Source: Pirellulales bacterium
GTDB taxonomy: Bacteria > Planctomycetota > Planctomycetia > Pirellulales > JAEUIK01
Direction of reading: 5' to 3'
NCBI GenBank assembly: GCA_019636335.1
Contig: JAHBXR010000025.1
Location: forward strand, 21,610-85,609
Length of the DNA: 64,000 nucleotides
The notes under the pieces: generated by a model
Seen by the model: the letters and a program-made list of their open reading frames with translations, nothing else
Databases searched by the model: none
What the model was told of the DNA's origin: nothing
Translations under genes and position numbers: made by a program
Shown: piece after piece, positions 7,966 through 16,353 of the stretch
How the letters are laid out: every line of letters starts with the position of its first letter
Numbering within the stretch: position 1 is the stretch's first letter

Positions 7966-9018
7966 CTAGCTCCGCCTCGCGGGGTTCGAGCCGGTCATGG
8001 CGATGGTGTGACGCATTTCCGTGTCGGCCTGCACGTTGCGCAGCTTGTAATAATCGAGAATGCCCAAGGTACCGCCGCGGAAGGCTTCGGCGATGGCCTT
8101 GGGGACCTGAGCTTCGGCCTCGACCACCTTGGCCCGGCTCTCTTCGATCTGCGCGATCATCTCCTGCTCGCGCGAGGCGGCCATGGCCCGCGTGCCTTCG
8201 GCCTTGGCGCGGGCCACGCGCGTGTCGGCTTCGGCCTGATCGGCCTGCAAACGCGCGCCTATATTGTCTCCCACGTCGATGTCGGCGATGTCGATCGAGA
8301 CGATCTCGAACGCCGTCTGCGAATCGAGACGCCGGGCGAGCACGGCCTTGGAGATCATGTCGGGGTTTTCCAAGACCTTTGTATGCGTATCGGCCGAGCC
8401 GATGGCGCTGACAATGCCCTCGCCCACGCGAGCTACGATGGTCTCTTCCTTGGCCCCGCCGATGAGCTGTTGCAGATTGGCACGCACCGTGACGCGCGCC
8501 TTGACCTTGAGTTGAATGCCGTTCTTGGCCACGGCGTCGAGCGTGGGGCGATCGGAATTCTGGGACGGGCAGTCGATCACCTTGGGATAGACGCTGGTCT
8601 GCACGGCCTCGAGCACGTTGCGTCCGGCCAGATCGATCGCCGTGGCCAGCTTGAAGGGGAGATCGATCGTCTTGGCCTTTTTGGCGGCGATGATCGCCCG
8701 GATCACGAGCGGCACGTTGCCGCCGGCCAGGTAGTGGGCCTCGAGCGCCTTGCTCGTGATGCCCGTCTCTTCGCCCAGTCCCGCCTGCACGGCCATGATC
8801 TTGGTGCGCACGATGACCGCGGGGCTCACCTTGCGGAAGGTCATGCCCAGCAGATCGAAGATGCCGATACCGGCGCCGGTCGTCACCGACTGGATATACA
8901 GCCGGAAGTAGCGCACGAAGATGGCGAACAAAACCAACGAGAAGATCAGCACCCCGAAAAGGACCACGATCACCACGATCGAGCCGAAATTCTCGGGCAG
9001 TTGGGCAAGAAGTCGCAT
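7966..9018 (-). CDS. floA: Flotillin-like protein FloA
   Basis: 350 residues, standard for FloA (YqfA/UPF0365). N-terminal membrane hairpin (VVIVVLFGVLIFSLVLFAIFV), then the SPFH-type domain: GMTFRKVSPAVIVRTKIMAVQAGL, AHYLAGGNVPLVIRAIIAAKKA, the FDLATAIDLAGRDVLEAV-like stretch, VKARVTVRANLQQLIGGAKEETI, and a coiled EA-rich tail (QADQAEADTRVARAKAEGTRAMA). FloA organises functional membrane microdomains. It follows a short nfeD gene by 107 bases; NfeD-flotillin pairs are a conserved bacterial arrangement. Confidence 0.95.
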   Translation of the reverse strand: MRLLAQLPENFGSIVVIVVLFGVLIFSLVLFAIFVRYFRLYIQSVTTGAGIGIFDLLGMTFRKVSPAVIVRTKIMAVQAGLGEETGITSKALEAHYLAGGNVPLVIRAIIAAKKAKTIDLPFKLATAIDLAGRNVLEAVQTSVYPKVIDCPSQNSDRPTLDAVAKNGIQLKVKARVTVRANLQQLIGGAKEETIVARVGEGIVSAIGSADTHTKVLENPDMISKAVLARRLDSQTAFEIVSIDIADIDVGDNIGARLQADQAEADTRVARAKAEGTRAMAASREQEMIAQIEESRAKVVEAEAQVPKAIAEAFRGGTLGILDYYKLRNVQADTEMRHTIAMTGSNPARRS

Positions 9019-9124
9019 GACTTGTTCCTGATGTGGGGCGAGCCAGCGCGGCGCGGAGAGTCCTTGGGCGATCCACCCGAGGCACCGCGCCGCAAGCCCG
9101 ATTTACCGGAGCCGGCGCGCGCTG

Positions 9125-9700
9125 TCAAGAAAGTGGCTTGTCCCAGGGCTCGATTCCGAGCGATTCGATGGGGCGCGAAAGCTGGTCGTCGAAGGGCTCG
9201 GACGAGGGGGTTTCCTCGATCGCGCGAACCACGACTCGATGCCCCTCGACGGCCACCACGCGGAGCAGTTGCCCGGGCTCGATAGGCATACTCTCGCTGA
9301 CGGCATCCACGGTCCGCCCGCCGATCACCGCCGCTCCGCTGAGCAGCATCTTCGACTTGGCTCGTCCGGTCTTGCCGACCAGCGCGCGAAGCTCGCGGCG
9401 ATCGTCATCGTCGGGCAGCACCTCTTCGGCCGAGGGAGGACGCAGCAGCAGGCGGCGCCCCATGGGGGTCTCGGGCCAGACCTTGACCGCCGCGGCCAAC
9501 ACCGCCGGCACAAGCACCACGGTCACGCCCAGGAACAGGAACCCACGCAAGGGGCCCGACATGTAGGCCAGCGTAATCGCCGCGAGGATCGTGCAAACCG
9601 CCAGAAAACCGAGCACGCCCCCCGTGGGGAGGAAGAACTCGAGCGCGACGAGCGCCAGGCCCACGATCAGCAGAATGGATGCCCACGCCAGATAGTCCAT
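9125..9700 (-). CDS. Short NfeD-family membrane protein
   Basis: 191 residues. Three to four transmembrane helices (MDYLAWASILLIVGLALVALEFFLP, GVLGFLAVCTILAAITLAYM, GFLFLGVTVVLVPAVLAAAVKV) precede a C-terminal OB-fold NfeD domain: ALVGKTGRAKSKMLLSGAAVIGGRTVDAVSES, EPGQLLRVVAVEGHRVVVRA. This is the truncated NfeD class lacking a protease domain, the usual partner of flotillin. It sits 40 bases after the long NfeD gene and ahead of floA. The C-terminus (SRPIESLGIEPWDKPLS) is a planctomycete-like extension. Confidence 0.9.
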   Translation of the reverse strand: MDYLAWASILLIVGLALVALEFFLPTGGVLGFLAVCTILAAITLAYMSGPLRGFLFLGVTVVLVPAVLAAAVKVWPETPMGRRLLLRPPSAEEVLPDDDDRRELRALVGKTGRAKSKMLLSGAAVIGGRTVDAVSESMPIEPGQLLRVVAVEGHRVVVRAIEETPSSEPFDDQLSRPIESLGIEPWDKPLS

Positions 9701-9739
9701 CGTCTACACGCCATTCCGTTGCGAATGCCAAGGGCCGGC

Positions 9740-12061
9740 CTAGCGTTGGACCGACTTCACCACGACGCGGTTTGCGCGGGCTTCGACCACGACAACCTCG
9801 GTGCCGGCGGCGATCAGCTCGCCGTCGGCAATCACGTCCACCACCAGATCGTCGAAGCGTGCCTTGCCCGAGGGAGTCAGTTGCGTGACGGTGCGTCCTT
9901 CGTGCCCGAGCAGTGTACTATAGTCGGCCAGGGCCTCGCGACGGGAGATGGTTTCGAGTTCTTCATGCGAAGGGGGCTCGAGCATCACGCGTTGCAGGCC
10001 CGGGGTATGCGGCAACAGGCGTCGCAGGAAACTGGCCGCCACGACGAATCCGGCTACGGAAACGGTGACCATCACCAGCGAGCCGCGCAGGTCGCGAAAT
10101 TGCTGGCTATCGTGCGGCACCAGAAACGACTGGCTCGCCAGAACCAGCGAGGCGAGCACGAGCAATCCGCCGCCAAAGCCAAAGATGCCAAAGCCGGGAA
10201 AGACGAACACCTCGAGCAGAATGCACATGATGCCGACGGCAAACAGCACGATCTCGAGCCAGGCCACGGTCCCGCCGAGATAGTTGCCCCAGAAGAACAG
10301 CGCGAAGGCGAGTAAACCGACAAACGCCCCCGCGCCGATGCCCGGCGTCTTGAATTCGATATAAAACGCCACGAAACCGATGAACAACAGCAACGAAGGG
10401 ACGCCAGGCGTGCGAATAATCTGCACGAACACATCGGTCCAGCCCGGCTCGACCAGCCGAGGAACACGTTCGAGCCCATAGAGGTCGGAGATCTCGCCAG
10501 GGTCGGCGACGATGTGCCGCGCCAGTCCCAACTCGCCGGCGCGATGGGCATCGAGCTCGAGCGTGGCGCCCGGCTGCGTGATCTCGCGTCCTTGCTCCCA
10601 GTCGACGGCATTCTGCAAGCGTCCCGCCTCGTCGGCGGTCATGTAATCGAGCAGACCGTCGCGCGCGCGGCGGAACTCGTAGACCACGATTTCCGGATCG
10701 ACGAGCGCGGCGGCCACTCCGGCCGAGCGCCCCTTGCGCATCGCCAGATCTCCGGCCGAGACGCCATACGCCTTGGCATCCGCCTCGTCGAGCGGCACGT
10801 TCTGCCAGCCACCACCCAAGCGGGCCTCATCGGCCAGCACGATCTGGTCGCAACCCAGCGCGATGAAGGCCGCGTCGGCTTCCGCCTCGTTGGTTACCAG
10901 CGCCACGGTGCGCACCTCGCGCGGGTCGAGATCGGCCAGGAAATTCGCCAGCGCCAGGCTATCAGCGGGAGCTCCCCCCGGGCTGTCGATGCCCACGACG
11001 ATGAAGTTCACCTTTTGCCGGGCAAGCTGTTCCTGGATCATCCGCCTGGCCTGCTCGGCACTGGCCGCGGTGATCGGTCCCGTGACGTTGACGCGGATCG
11101 CGCGCCACTCTTCCCCCAGCGAGGGATCTTCTTCCGTGGCTTCGGGGGGGAGTGACAGGGCCCGGGCCAGCGCGCGGCGATCGTCGGCCAGATATTTCAC
11201 AAAGCCGAGCTCGCGACCTTCGCGTCCCGTGAACGAGGCGAGCTGCCCTGCCGGTTTCAGCACGCGTTGGCTGATAACGGTCACGCGCTGCTGCAACTCC
11301 TCGAGCTCGCTCGCAAGAATGAAATCGCGCCCGGTGTCGGTTTCGACCTCGAGTACCTCGACCGCCGGATTGAGCATGCCGAGCACGATCGCCACGGGCA
11401 CCGTGCGGCGGCTCTTGGCAATCTCGCTGTAGCCCCCCAACAGCACCGGGCTGATGACCTGCTCTCCTTCGCTGGCGTCCCCCAGACGGGCGTCTGGGTG
11501 CATGACGATTTCATCGCAGGCGACCACAGGCAGCACGGTGTGCCCCGAGATCGACTCGGGCAGGTAGGCCACCGTCGTCGCGCCGGTGAGCTGCGGACCG
11601 GCGAGGAAGCGTGCCAGATCGAGCGCCTTGCCGAAATCGTTGCGGCCGGGCTGGAATTCGAAGATCAGAATCGGCCATTGTCCCCGCCGCTTGGCTTCGT
11701 CGACAAAACGCCGCGCCACGGACTGAATGCGGCGCTCCACCGCGCCATTCAAGGGCGCTGGCACGCGGAGCAGCGTGCCGATGAACTCCCGGCGCAGGGC
11801 ATCGGGCCTGGCCGGCTCCGACACGTTCGGCTCAGTGGCTTCCGCCGGGGCTTCCGCGGCGCGCGCAGCGTCGACCGCATCTTCTGCCGTGGAAGCGCCC
11901 CCCAGTTCCTCGGCTTCGGCAACGGGCGTCTCGGGCGAGGCCTCCTGTGCCTGGAGCAAGACGGGCAACACGGAGAGCCCAGCGGCGCAGAGCAACGCCC
12001 CCAGGAGAGAGAACGGCCGTAGGTAGACGATCGCGCGAGCCATCCGTTCGTGCGACCGCAT
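9740..12061 (-). CDS. Long NfeD protein: ClpP/SppA-like serine protease plus membrane and OB domains
   Basis: 773 residues. A signal peptide (LLGALLCAAGLSVLPVLLQAQ) leads into a crotonase/ClpP-fold region that occurs twice: residues about 75-260 (IFEFQPGRNDFGKALDLARFL) and about 310-520 (FIVVGIDSPGGAPADSLALANFLADL, the protease-like half), then LLLFIGFVAFYIEFKTPGIGAGAF and further helices, and a C-terminal NfeD OB domain (LLGHEGRTVTQLTPSGKARFDD). The family cleaves hydrophobic membrane segments such as stomatin C-termini in archaea. In the second copy the expected nucleophile region reads SPGGAPADS, so a Ser is present, though activity is not certain. An alternative start is the Met at 12043. 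First gene of the floA operon. Confidence 0.88.
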   Translation of the reverse strand: MRSHERMARAIVYLRPFSLLGALLCAAGLSVLPVLLQAQEASPETPVAEAEELGGASTAEDAVDAARAAEAPAEATEPNVSEPARPDALRREFIGTLLRVPAPLNGAVERRIQSVARRFVDEAKRRGQWPILIFEFQPGRNDFGKALDLARFLAGPQLTGATTVAYLPESISGHTVLPVVACDEIVMHPDARLGDASEGEQVISPVLLGGYSEIAKSRRTVPVAIVLGMLNPAVEVLEVETDTGRDFILASELEELQQRVTVISQRVLKPAGQLASFTGREGRELGFVKYLADDRRALARALSLPPEATEEDPSLGEEWRAIRVNVTGPITAASAEQARRMIQEQLARQKVNFIVVGIDSPGGAPADSLALANFLADLDPREVRTVALVTNEAEADAAFIALGCDQIVLADEARLGGGWQNVPLDEADAKAYGVSAGDLAMRKGRSAGVAAALVDPEIVVYEFRRARDGLLDYMTADEAGRLQNAVDWEQGREITQPGATLELDAHRAGELGLARHIVADPGEISDLYGLERVPRLVEPGWTDVFVQIIRTPGVPSLLLFIGFVAFYIEFKTPGIGAGAFVGLLAFALFFWGNYLGGTVAWLEIVLFAVGIMCILLEVFVFPGFGIFGFGGGLLVLASLVLASQSFLVPHDSQQFRDLRGSLVMVTVSVAGFVVAASFLRRLLPHTPGLQRVMLEPPSHEELETISRREALADYSTLLGHEGRTVTQLTPSGKARFDDLVVDVIADGELIAAGTEVVVVEARANRVVVKSVQR

Positions 12062-12270
12062 TTACCGGGCGATCGCCCTTCGATGTGCAAAGCCAGGACC
12101 CGGCCGTCCCGAGCGACAGCCGACCGCCTAAGCACATTATGCCGGCGCCAGGCAAGCCCTGCACGGGGTTCGCGGGTTTTCCGGCAAGAAGAGGAGTGCC
12201 GCACGAGGGTTACGCGACGAGAATCCTCGCCGACGCACACGGTGCGGCTGTTCGAGCTGCCGGGGTTCTC

Positions 12271-13305
12271 TTAGCGAGGAGTACCAGCCGGCTGGGGTTG
12301 TTGCGCCGTGCGAGGGGCGGGTTGGCCCGTAGGGGCACCCGGCGCCGGCTGACCGGCGACCGGGGGCTGTGCGGCAGGGGGGTGTTCGTCGATGCGCGTC
12401 CAACCCAGGGGGGTGCTCGTGTCCTTGATGATCTCCCCCTTGATCTTTTCGAACCAACTATTGGTAGACACATTGGCAAACTGGTGCGTCGTGCGGCTCT
12501 TGCCATCGGGCAGCTCGAGCATCAGCGCGAAGGGAACCCATTGAGCATCGAGCATTACCTCGGCGCGGCGAAAGTTCGCCGCATCGCGCTGGAACTTTGG
12601 AAACGCCTCGAGGCAGATTTTTTCTTGATGGGCCTCCGGGGGGGCGATTTGGCGGATCCAGTAACGGGCCTTCATCTTGTTGGCGTCGGCGCCGAACAAG
12701 AAGGGGAGCGGACCGTCGGCGATGGCCTTGCCTTTCAACTCGTTGGGTAATTGCCGCACCACGAGCTTGCGATTGCCATGGTCGAACTCGTAGATCGCAT
12801 TGCCGTCGCAGACCCAATGCTCGGAGACTCCGACCGGCTTACCCTGATCGTTGAGCTCCTCAACGTAGTACTTGCCTTTGTCCGGCGCCGTGTACTTGAG
12901 CTGGCCAGCACCGCGCGTGTTTTTGCCAAACACGGGATTCGATTCCCAACGGTAGATGGTGCATTGCATCGATTCGATCTTCCCGCTTGTGTTTTGCCAA
13001 GTGAGGAGGATGCGGTCGAGTGCCTGCTGCTCTTCGCGAGAGAGTTGAAAAGGGGCCTGTGGCTCTGGCTGGCTGAATCCTTGCGGTTGGCCCGGCTGGG
13101 CTGGCGGTTGTTGCGGACCACCCGGCGCCGCCTGATTCATCTGGCGCGTGGGCTGTTGCTGCGTCAGACGCGGATCGGTTTTGAGCTGCGGGGCCTGCGG
13201 CCGTCCCCCCGGCTGCGGACCTTGCCCTTGCGCCGAGGCATCGCGGCACGAACAAACCGACATCCCCAAGAGTGCCGCCGCCATCAAACCGAGTCGTCCT
13301 GACAT
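12271..13305 (-). CDS. Secreted planctomycete-specific protein (TIGR03009-like)
   Basis: 344 residues from the start at 13305, which places a signal peptide first (GLMAAALLGMSVCSC, cleavage near DASAQ); the longer frame upstream is not leader-like. After a Gln/Pro-rich linker (about 24-95) comes a folded domain beginning LDRILLTWQNTSGKIESMQCTIYRWESNPVFG, which I recall as typical of the planctomycete domain TIGR03009, ending DTSTPLGWTRIDEHPP; a second Pro/Gln-rich tail follows. Function unknown; the fold may resemble LolA-like lipoprotein carriers, but that is speculation. It is 209 bases before the long NfeD gene start on the same strand. Confidence 0.75.
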   Translation of the reverse strand: MSGRLGLMAAALLGMSVCSCRDASAQGQGPQPGGRPQAPQLKTDPRLTQQQPTRQMNQAAPGGPQQPPAQPGQPQGFSQPEPQAPFQLSREEQQALDRILLTWQNTSGKIESMQCTIYRWESNPVFGKNTRGAGQLKYTAPDKGKYYVEELNDQGKPVGVSEHWVCDGNAIYEFDHGNRKLVVRQLPNELKGKAIADGPLPFLFGADANKMKARYWIRQIAPPEAHQEKICLEAFPKFQRDAANFRRAEVMLDAQWVPFALMLELPDGKSRTTHQFANVSTNSWFEKIKGEIIKDTSTPLGWTRIDEHPPAAQPPVAGQPAPGAPTGQPAPRTAQQPQPAGTPR

Positions 13306-13556
13306 CGATTGCTTCTCCGTAGCGCGTGAGAGATGCCGCGACCAGCCGGAGAACTCCAGCAGGGAAAATCGAGGCGTAGGGATGCAGCGCAGCCACACGC
13401 CCAACGGTCGGGCAAATCGGGCGGGGATTCTAGCAACAAGCCGCGACCACCCCTAGGCCGATCTCCACGCACAGCACGTCTTGCTGCCCATGAATCGCAG
13501 CATCCACAGGTTTCGCAGATTACGCAGCCTGGTGCCTTTTCCCGCGAAATAGAAGA

Positions 13557-13585
13557 CCCCCTCTCCCCGCGCTGGGGAGAGGGGG
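13557..13585 (-). terminator. Terminator-like hairpin after the cytochrome c peroxidase gene
   Basis: A perfect 12-bp stem, CCCCCTCTCCCC (13557-13568) against GGGGAGAGGGGG (13574-13585), with a five-base loop, begins 16 bases beyond the stop of the minus-strand peroxidase gene. The downstream run on the minus strand is only moderately T-rich (TCTTCTATTTC), so termination strength is uncertain. Confidence 0.6.
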
Positions 13586-13600
13586 GTGGGAAATCATCGC

Positions 13601-14995
13601 TTACCCAGCCTTGGTGGCGCCGGCCGGGAGGCGGTCGGTTTCGACCTGGGGGAATTCGCCCGAGCAAGCCTTCATGAACTCGACCAGATCCTTCTTGTCC
13701 TGATCGGTCAGGTCGAGCTTCTTGATGCGCTGGTTGAGGTACGGGTTCGGCTCGCCCCCCTTGGCGTAGAACTCGACCACTTCCTCCAGAGTCTGCACGC
13801 TGCCATCGTGCATGTAGGGGGCGGTGTGCTCGACGTTGCGGATGGTGGGCGTCTTGAACGCCCCCTTGTCCTTCTCGTCCTTGGTGATTTCATACCGGCC
13901 CAGATCGGGGGGCTCGGCCGCCATGCCGACGCCGATGTTGTAGTACTGCTCGTCGGTCAGATTCGGGCCGACGTGGCAAGCGCTGCAGTTGGTCTTGTCG
14001 CTGAAATAGAGGGCCATGCCACGCTTGGCGCTCTCCGACATGGGATGCGCTTCGGCATCGGCGACGGCTTTTTCGTACGCGGCGTAGGTCTCGGGATCGT
14101 CTTCCTTCAGTTCTTCGGGATCGATGCCTTCGAACGCCTTCAGCTTCTCTTCGTAGTCGAACGGCGAGGGGCCGGTCACGATCGCCCGTTCGAAGCTCGC
14201 GATGGCCTCGGCGATCGCCTCGATCGAGACGCCGCCGAAGATCTGCTCGAACTGCAGCTTGTAGCCCGGGATTTCGCCCACGGTCGTGCAGCAGACTTCG
14301 TGCGTGTTGGACATTTCGATCGGGTTGGCGATCGGTCCCTTGGCCTGCTCTTCGAGCGTGGCGGCGCGGCCGTCCCAGAACTGCGCGTCGCTCAGGATGC
14401 GGTTGTAGGAGACGGGTGAGTTACGACCTCCCTGCTGTCCATCCACGCCGATACCGAACTGCGTATGCTTGGCGTAGCCTTCGTCGGGGTGATGGCAGTC
14501 GGCGCAGCTAATCGTGGCGTTGGACGACAGTCGCTTGTCGAAGTAAAGCTGACGGCCGAGCTCGATCTTGGCCCGCGTGAGGGGATTGTCGTGCAGCCCC
14601 TTCACCTGCGCGATCCCCTTATCGAGCCCCACGGGCAATTCGATCTCGAGGATCTCGCTGTTCTTCGGGTCGTTGAGCCAGGCGGCGATTTGCTCGTCGG
14701 TCAAAGGACCGTCCCCCGGAATGCCGGTCGTCAGATCGGGGGAGCCGAGCAGCACCTTTTGCTTCGGCGCGGGGGCCGTGGCGGCCCCCGCGGGCGACGT
14801 CGAATGGTCGGTGACTTCATCGGCCGGCGTGGCGGGCACGCTGGTGGCGTCGCTGGCGGCCTCGGTCGTGTGGCTCGGCGCGGCATCGCCGTTCGACGCA
14901 GGCGTAGTCGACGACGGCTTGCAGCCCAACAGTGAACACGAAAGCGTTAGCGTCAGGAACAGGGCGTGCCTGACGTTTGGAGTTTGCAGGGTCAT
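13601..14995 (-). CDS. Di-heme cytochrome c peroxidase (MauG/CcpA family) lipoprotein
   Basis: 464 residues. Start at 14995 gives a lipoprotein signal, LTLTLSCSLLGCKPSS, with lipobox LLGC; the longer open frame adds a non-hydrophobic extension. After a Thr/Ala-rich linker come the family landmarks: LTRAKIELGRQLYFDKRLS, first heme motif CADCH (SNATISCADCHHPDEGYA), FWDGRAATLEEQAKGPIANPIEM, second heme motif CSACH (SDKTNCSACHVGPNLTD), and FKTPTIRNVEHTAPYMHDGSVQTLEEVVEFY. Enzymes of this family reduce hydrogen peroxide or oxidise periplasmic substrates with two c-hemes. Membrane anchoring in the periplasm is inferred. Confidence 0.95.
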   Translation of the reverse strand: MTLQTPNVRHALFLTLTLSCSLLGCKPSSTTPASNGDAAPSHTTEAASDATSVPATPADEVTDHSTSPAGAATAPAPKQKVLLGSPDLTTGIPGDGPLTDEQIAAWLNDPKNSEILEIELPVGLDKGIAQVKGLHDNPLTRAKIELGRQLYFDKRLSSNATISCADCHHPDEGYAKHTQFGIGVDGQQGGRNSPVSYNRILSDAQFWDGRAATLEEQAKGPIANPIEMSNTHEVCCTTVGEIPGYKLQFEQIFGGVSIEAIAEAIASFERAIVTGPSPFDYEEKLKAFEGIDPEELKEDDPETYAAYEKAVADAEAHPMSESAKRGMALYFSDKTNCSACHVGPNLTDEQYYNIGVGMAAEPPDLGRYEITKDEKDKGAFKTPTIRNVEHTAPYMHDGSVQTLEEVVEFYAKGGEPNPYLNQRIKKLDLTDQDKKDLVEFMKACSGEFPQVETDRLPAGATKAG

Positions 14996-15359
14996 CGTTG
15001 TGCCTCGCACGATTGCTAGGGAGAGTGGTGTGGTGGTCGGGAGTGCGCGGCGCCAGGTGCTCTTGGTCGCCGGCCCGGTCGCGGACGCCACGATTCGTCC
15101 CCACTCGCCGCGTTGCACGGCGAAACGAACCGAGAGGTAGCGTCGCTCGTCTGCCCGGTTGGACCGTGCAGGGGCGTCTCCCGCGCCTTCTGTTTAACAT
15201 GCGCCGCAGGCAGATTGAAGAGCGCCGGCAAATATCGGCTCCGATTCGGCGTATCCCGCGTGGAGTGTTCCAGATTCCGTTGCTTTCGCCGCGCCGGGGC
15301 CGAGCGTATATTGCGGCAAGTCAAACCCTGCCTGTGCCGACTACGCAAGGACCGAGCCA

Positions 15360-15758
15360 ATGCCCGCGCCGCTGCCGATTCAATCGGTGAACCACATTGC
15401 CCGATTGACGCGGCACCTCGAAGAGAGCCGCGCGTTCTACCGCGACGTGTTGGGCTTTCGCGAGATTCCGCGGCCGAATTTCAATTTCGGGGGGGCCTGG
15501 CTCTACAATTATGGCTTGCAGATCCACCTGATCGTGTCGGACGACGCCCCCCGCAGCGAGGGCGAAATCTCGACTCGCGATGCCCACGTCGCGCTGCATG
15601 TCGACGACGTGAAACGGGCCGAAGCCTTGCTGCAAGAACACGGCATTGCGTACCGCTCGAACTACGTCGCCGACCGCGACGTGACGCAACTCTTCTTCCG
15701 CGACCCGGACGGATACCACATCGAGGTAGCGACCTATCCACCCGTGCGGGAAGCGTGA
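15360..15758 (+). CDS. VOC-superfamily (glyoxalase/bleomycin-resistance fold) protein
   Basis: 132 residues with both halves of the VOC fold: SVNHIARLTRHLEESRAFYRDVLGFREIPRP (first His ligand), LQIHLIVSDD, HVALHVDDVKRAEALLQEHGI and LFFRDPDGYHIEVATYP with the terminal Glu ligand. Proteins of this type are metal-dependent lyases, dioxygenases or binding proteins; the exact reaction is not readable. Its TGA stop (15756-15758) overlaps the GTG at which the degraded toxin frame opens, an arrangement probably created by a deletion. Confidence 0.88.
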   Translation: MPAPLPIQSVNHIARLTRHLEESRAFYRDVLGFREIPRPNFNFGGAWLYNYGLQIHLIVSDDAPRSEGEISTRDAHVALHVDDVKRAEALLQEHGIAYRSNYVADRDVTQLFFRDPDGYHIEVATYPPVREA

Positions 15759-16126
15759 GAAAGTCTGCGCTTGAGACGACCCTCGCCAGTCGTACGTTCG
15801 CGCCGTGGATCCGGCAGCTATTGTCCTCGGGCTATTCGCTTCGATTGGTCTACCTCTGGTTGCCGAGTCCGGACTTGGCGGTCCAGAGAGTTGCAGAACG
15901 ATTTGCTCAAGGTGGTCACAGCGTGCCGGAAGCTACCATTCGTCGATGATACCGCGCTGGCGCACGAAATTTCTTCCAACTCTACCAACCGCTGGCGGAC
16001 TACTGGCATATCTACGATAATAGCTCCGCACGGCCACGCATGATCGCGGTCGGCGCAGGTATTCATGCAACGCGAGTTGCAGACCAGCCGGCCTGGGAAG
16101 CGTTCCAAGCTGTAGGCGCAGCGTGA
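15755..16126 (+). pseudogene. Zeta-toxin-family gene remnant: N-terminus lost, in-frame nonsense codon
   Basis: The frame encodes SALETTLASRTFAPWIRQL, then GYSLRLVYLWLPSPDLAVQR, ERFAQGGHSVPEATIRR, a TGA at 15947-15949, and directly in the same frame YRAGARNFFQLYQPLADYWH and IYDNSSARPRMIAVGAG, ending at TGA 16124-16126. This is the second half of the zeta-toxin/COG4185 P-loop kinase family (ETTL.S.., LP.P..A..RV..R...GGH.IPE..IRRR). The usual residue at the stop is Arg, and CGA to TGA explains it by one transition. The N-terminal P-loop is missing: the frame opens at the end of the VOC gene. Inactivation is seen directly; the family call is from recalled motifs. Confidence 0.8.
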
Positions 16127-16317
16127 ATCAACCGTCGATCGATCTTGATGCCATCGAGCGCGAAGCAACGCTCGTGGAAAGGGCGATCCAGCAGGCGGTC
16201 GCCGAGGAAATTCGCCGTCACAAACTACTGGGTCAACCCATTGTGATCGGTGTGGAAAATCAGATCCGAATTGTCCCTGCCGCCGAGATCGAACTGCCGA
16301 ACGTGCCGCAAGACTGA
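16123..16317 (+). CDS. Small partner (putative antitoxin-like) protein of the degraded zeta-toxin locus
   Basis: 64 residues, GTG start overlapping the toxin-frame stop by four bases (GTGA). Sequence is helical then a short strand pair: IEREATLVERAIQQAVAEE, IRRHKLLGQPIVIGV, IRIVPAAEIELP. Short genes of this shape (an acidic helix, then RRHKxLGxPI) commonly accompany zeta-like kinase genes of the COG4185 group, and the overlap supports a former two-gene unit. It looks intact although its partner is dead. Antitoxin function is inferred from position only. Confidence 0.6.
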   Translation: MNQPSIDLDAIEREATLVERAIQQAVAEEIRRHKLLGQPIVIGVENQIRIVPAAEIELPNVPQD

Positions 16318-16353
16318 GTCCATGTCTGCTGCCACCCCTTAGATCGGCTTCCG

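Noticed and set aside
15755..16126. Frameshift as the cause of the break in the zeta-like gene
   Set aside because: Both halves are in the same frame on either side of a single TGA, so it is a nonsense change, not a frameshift.
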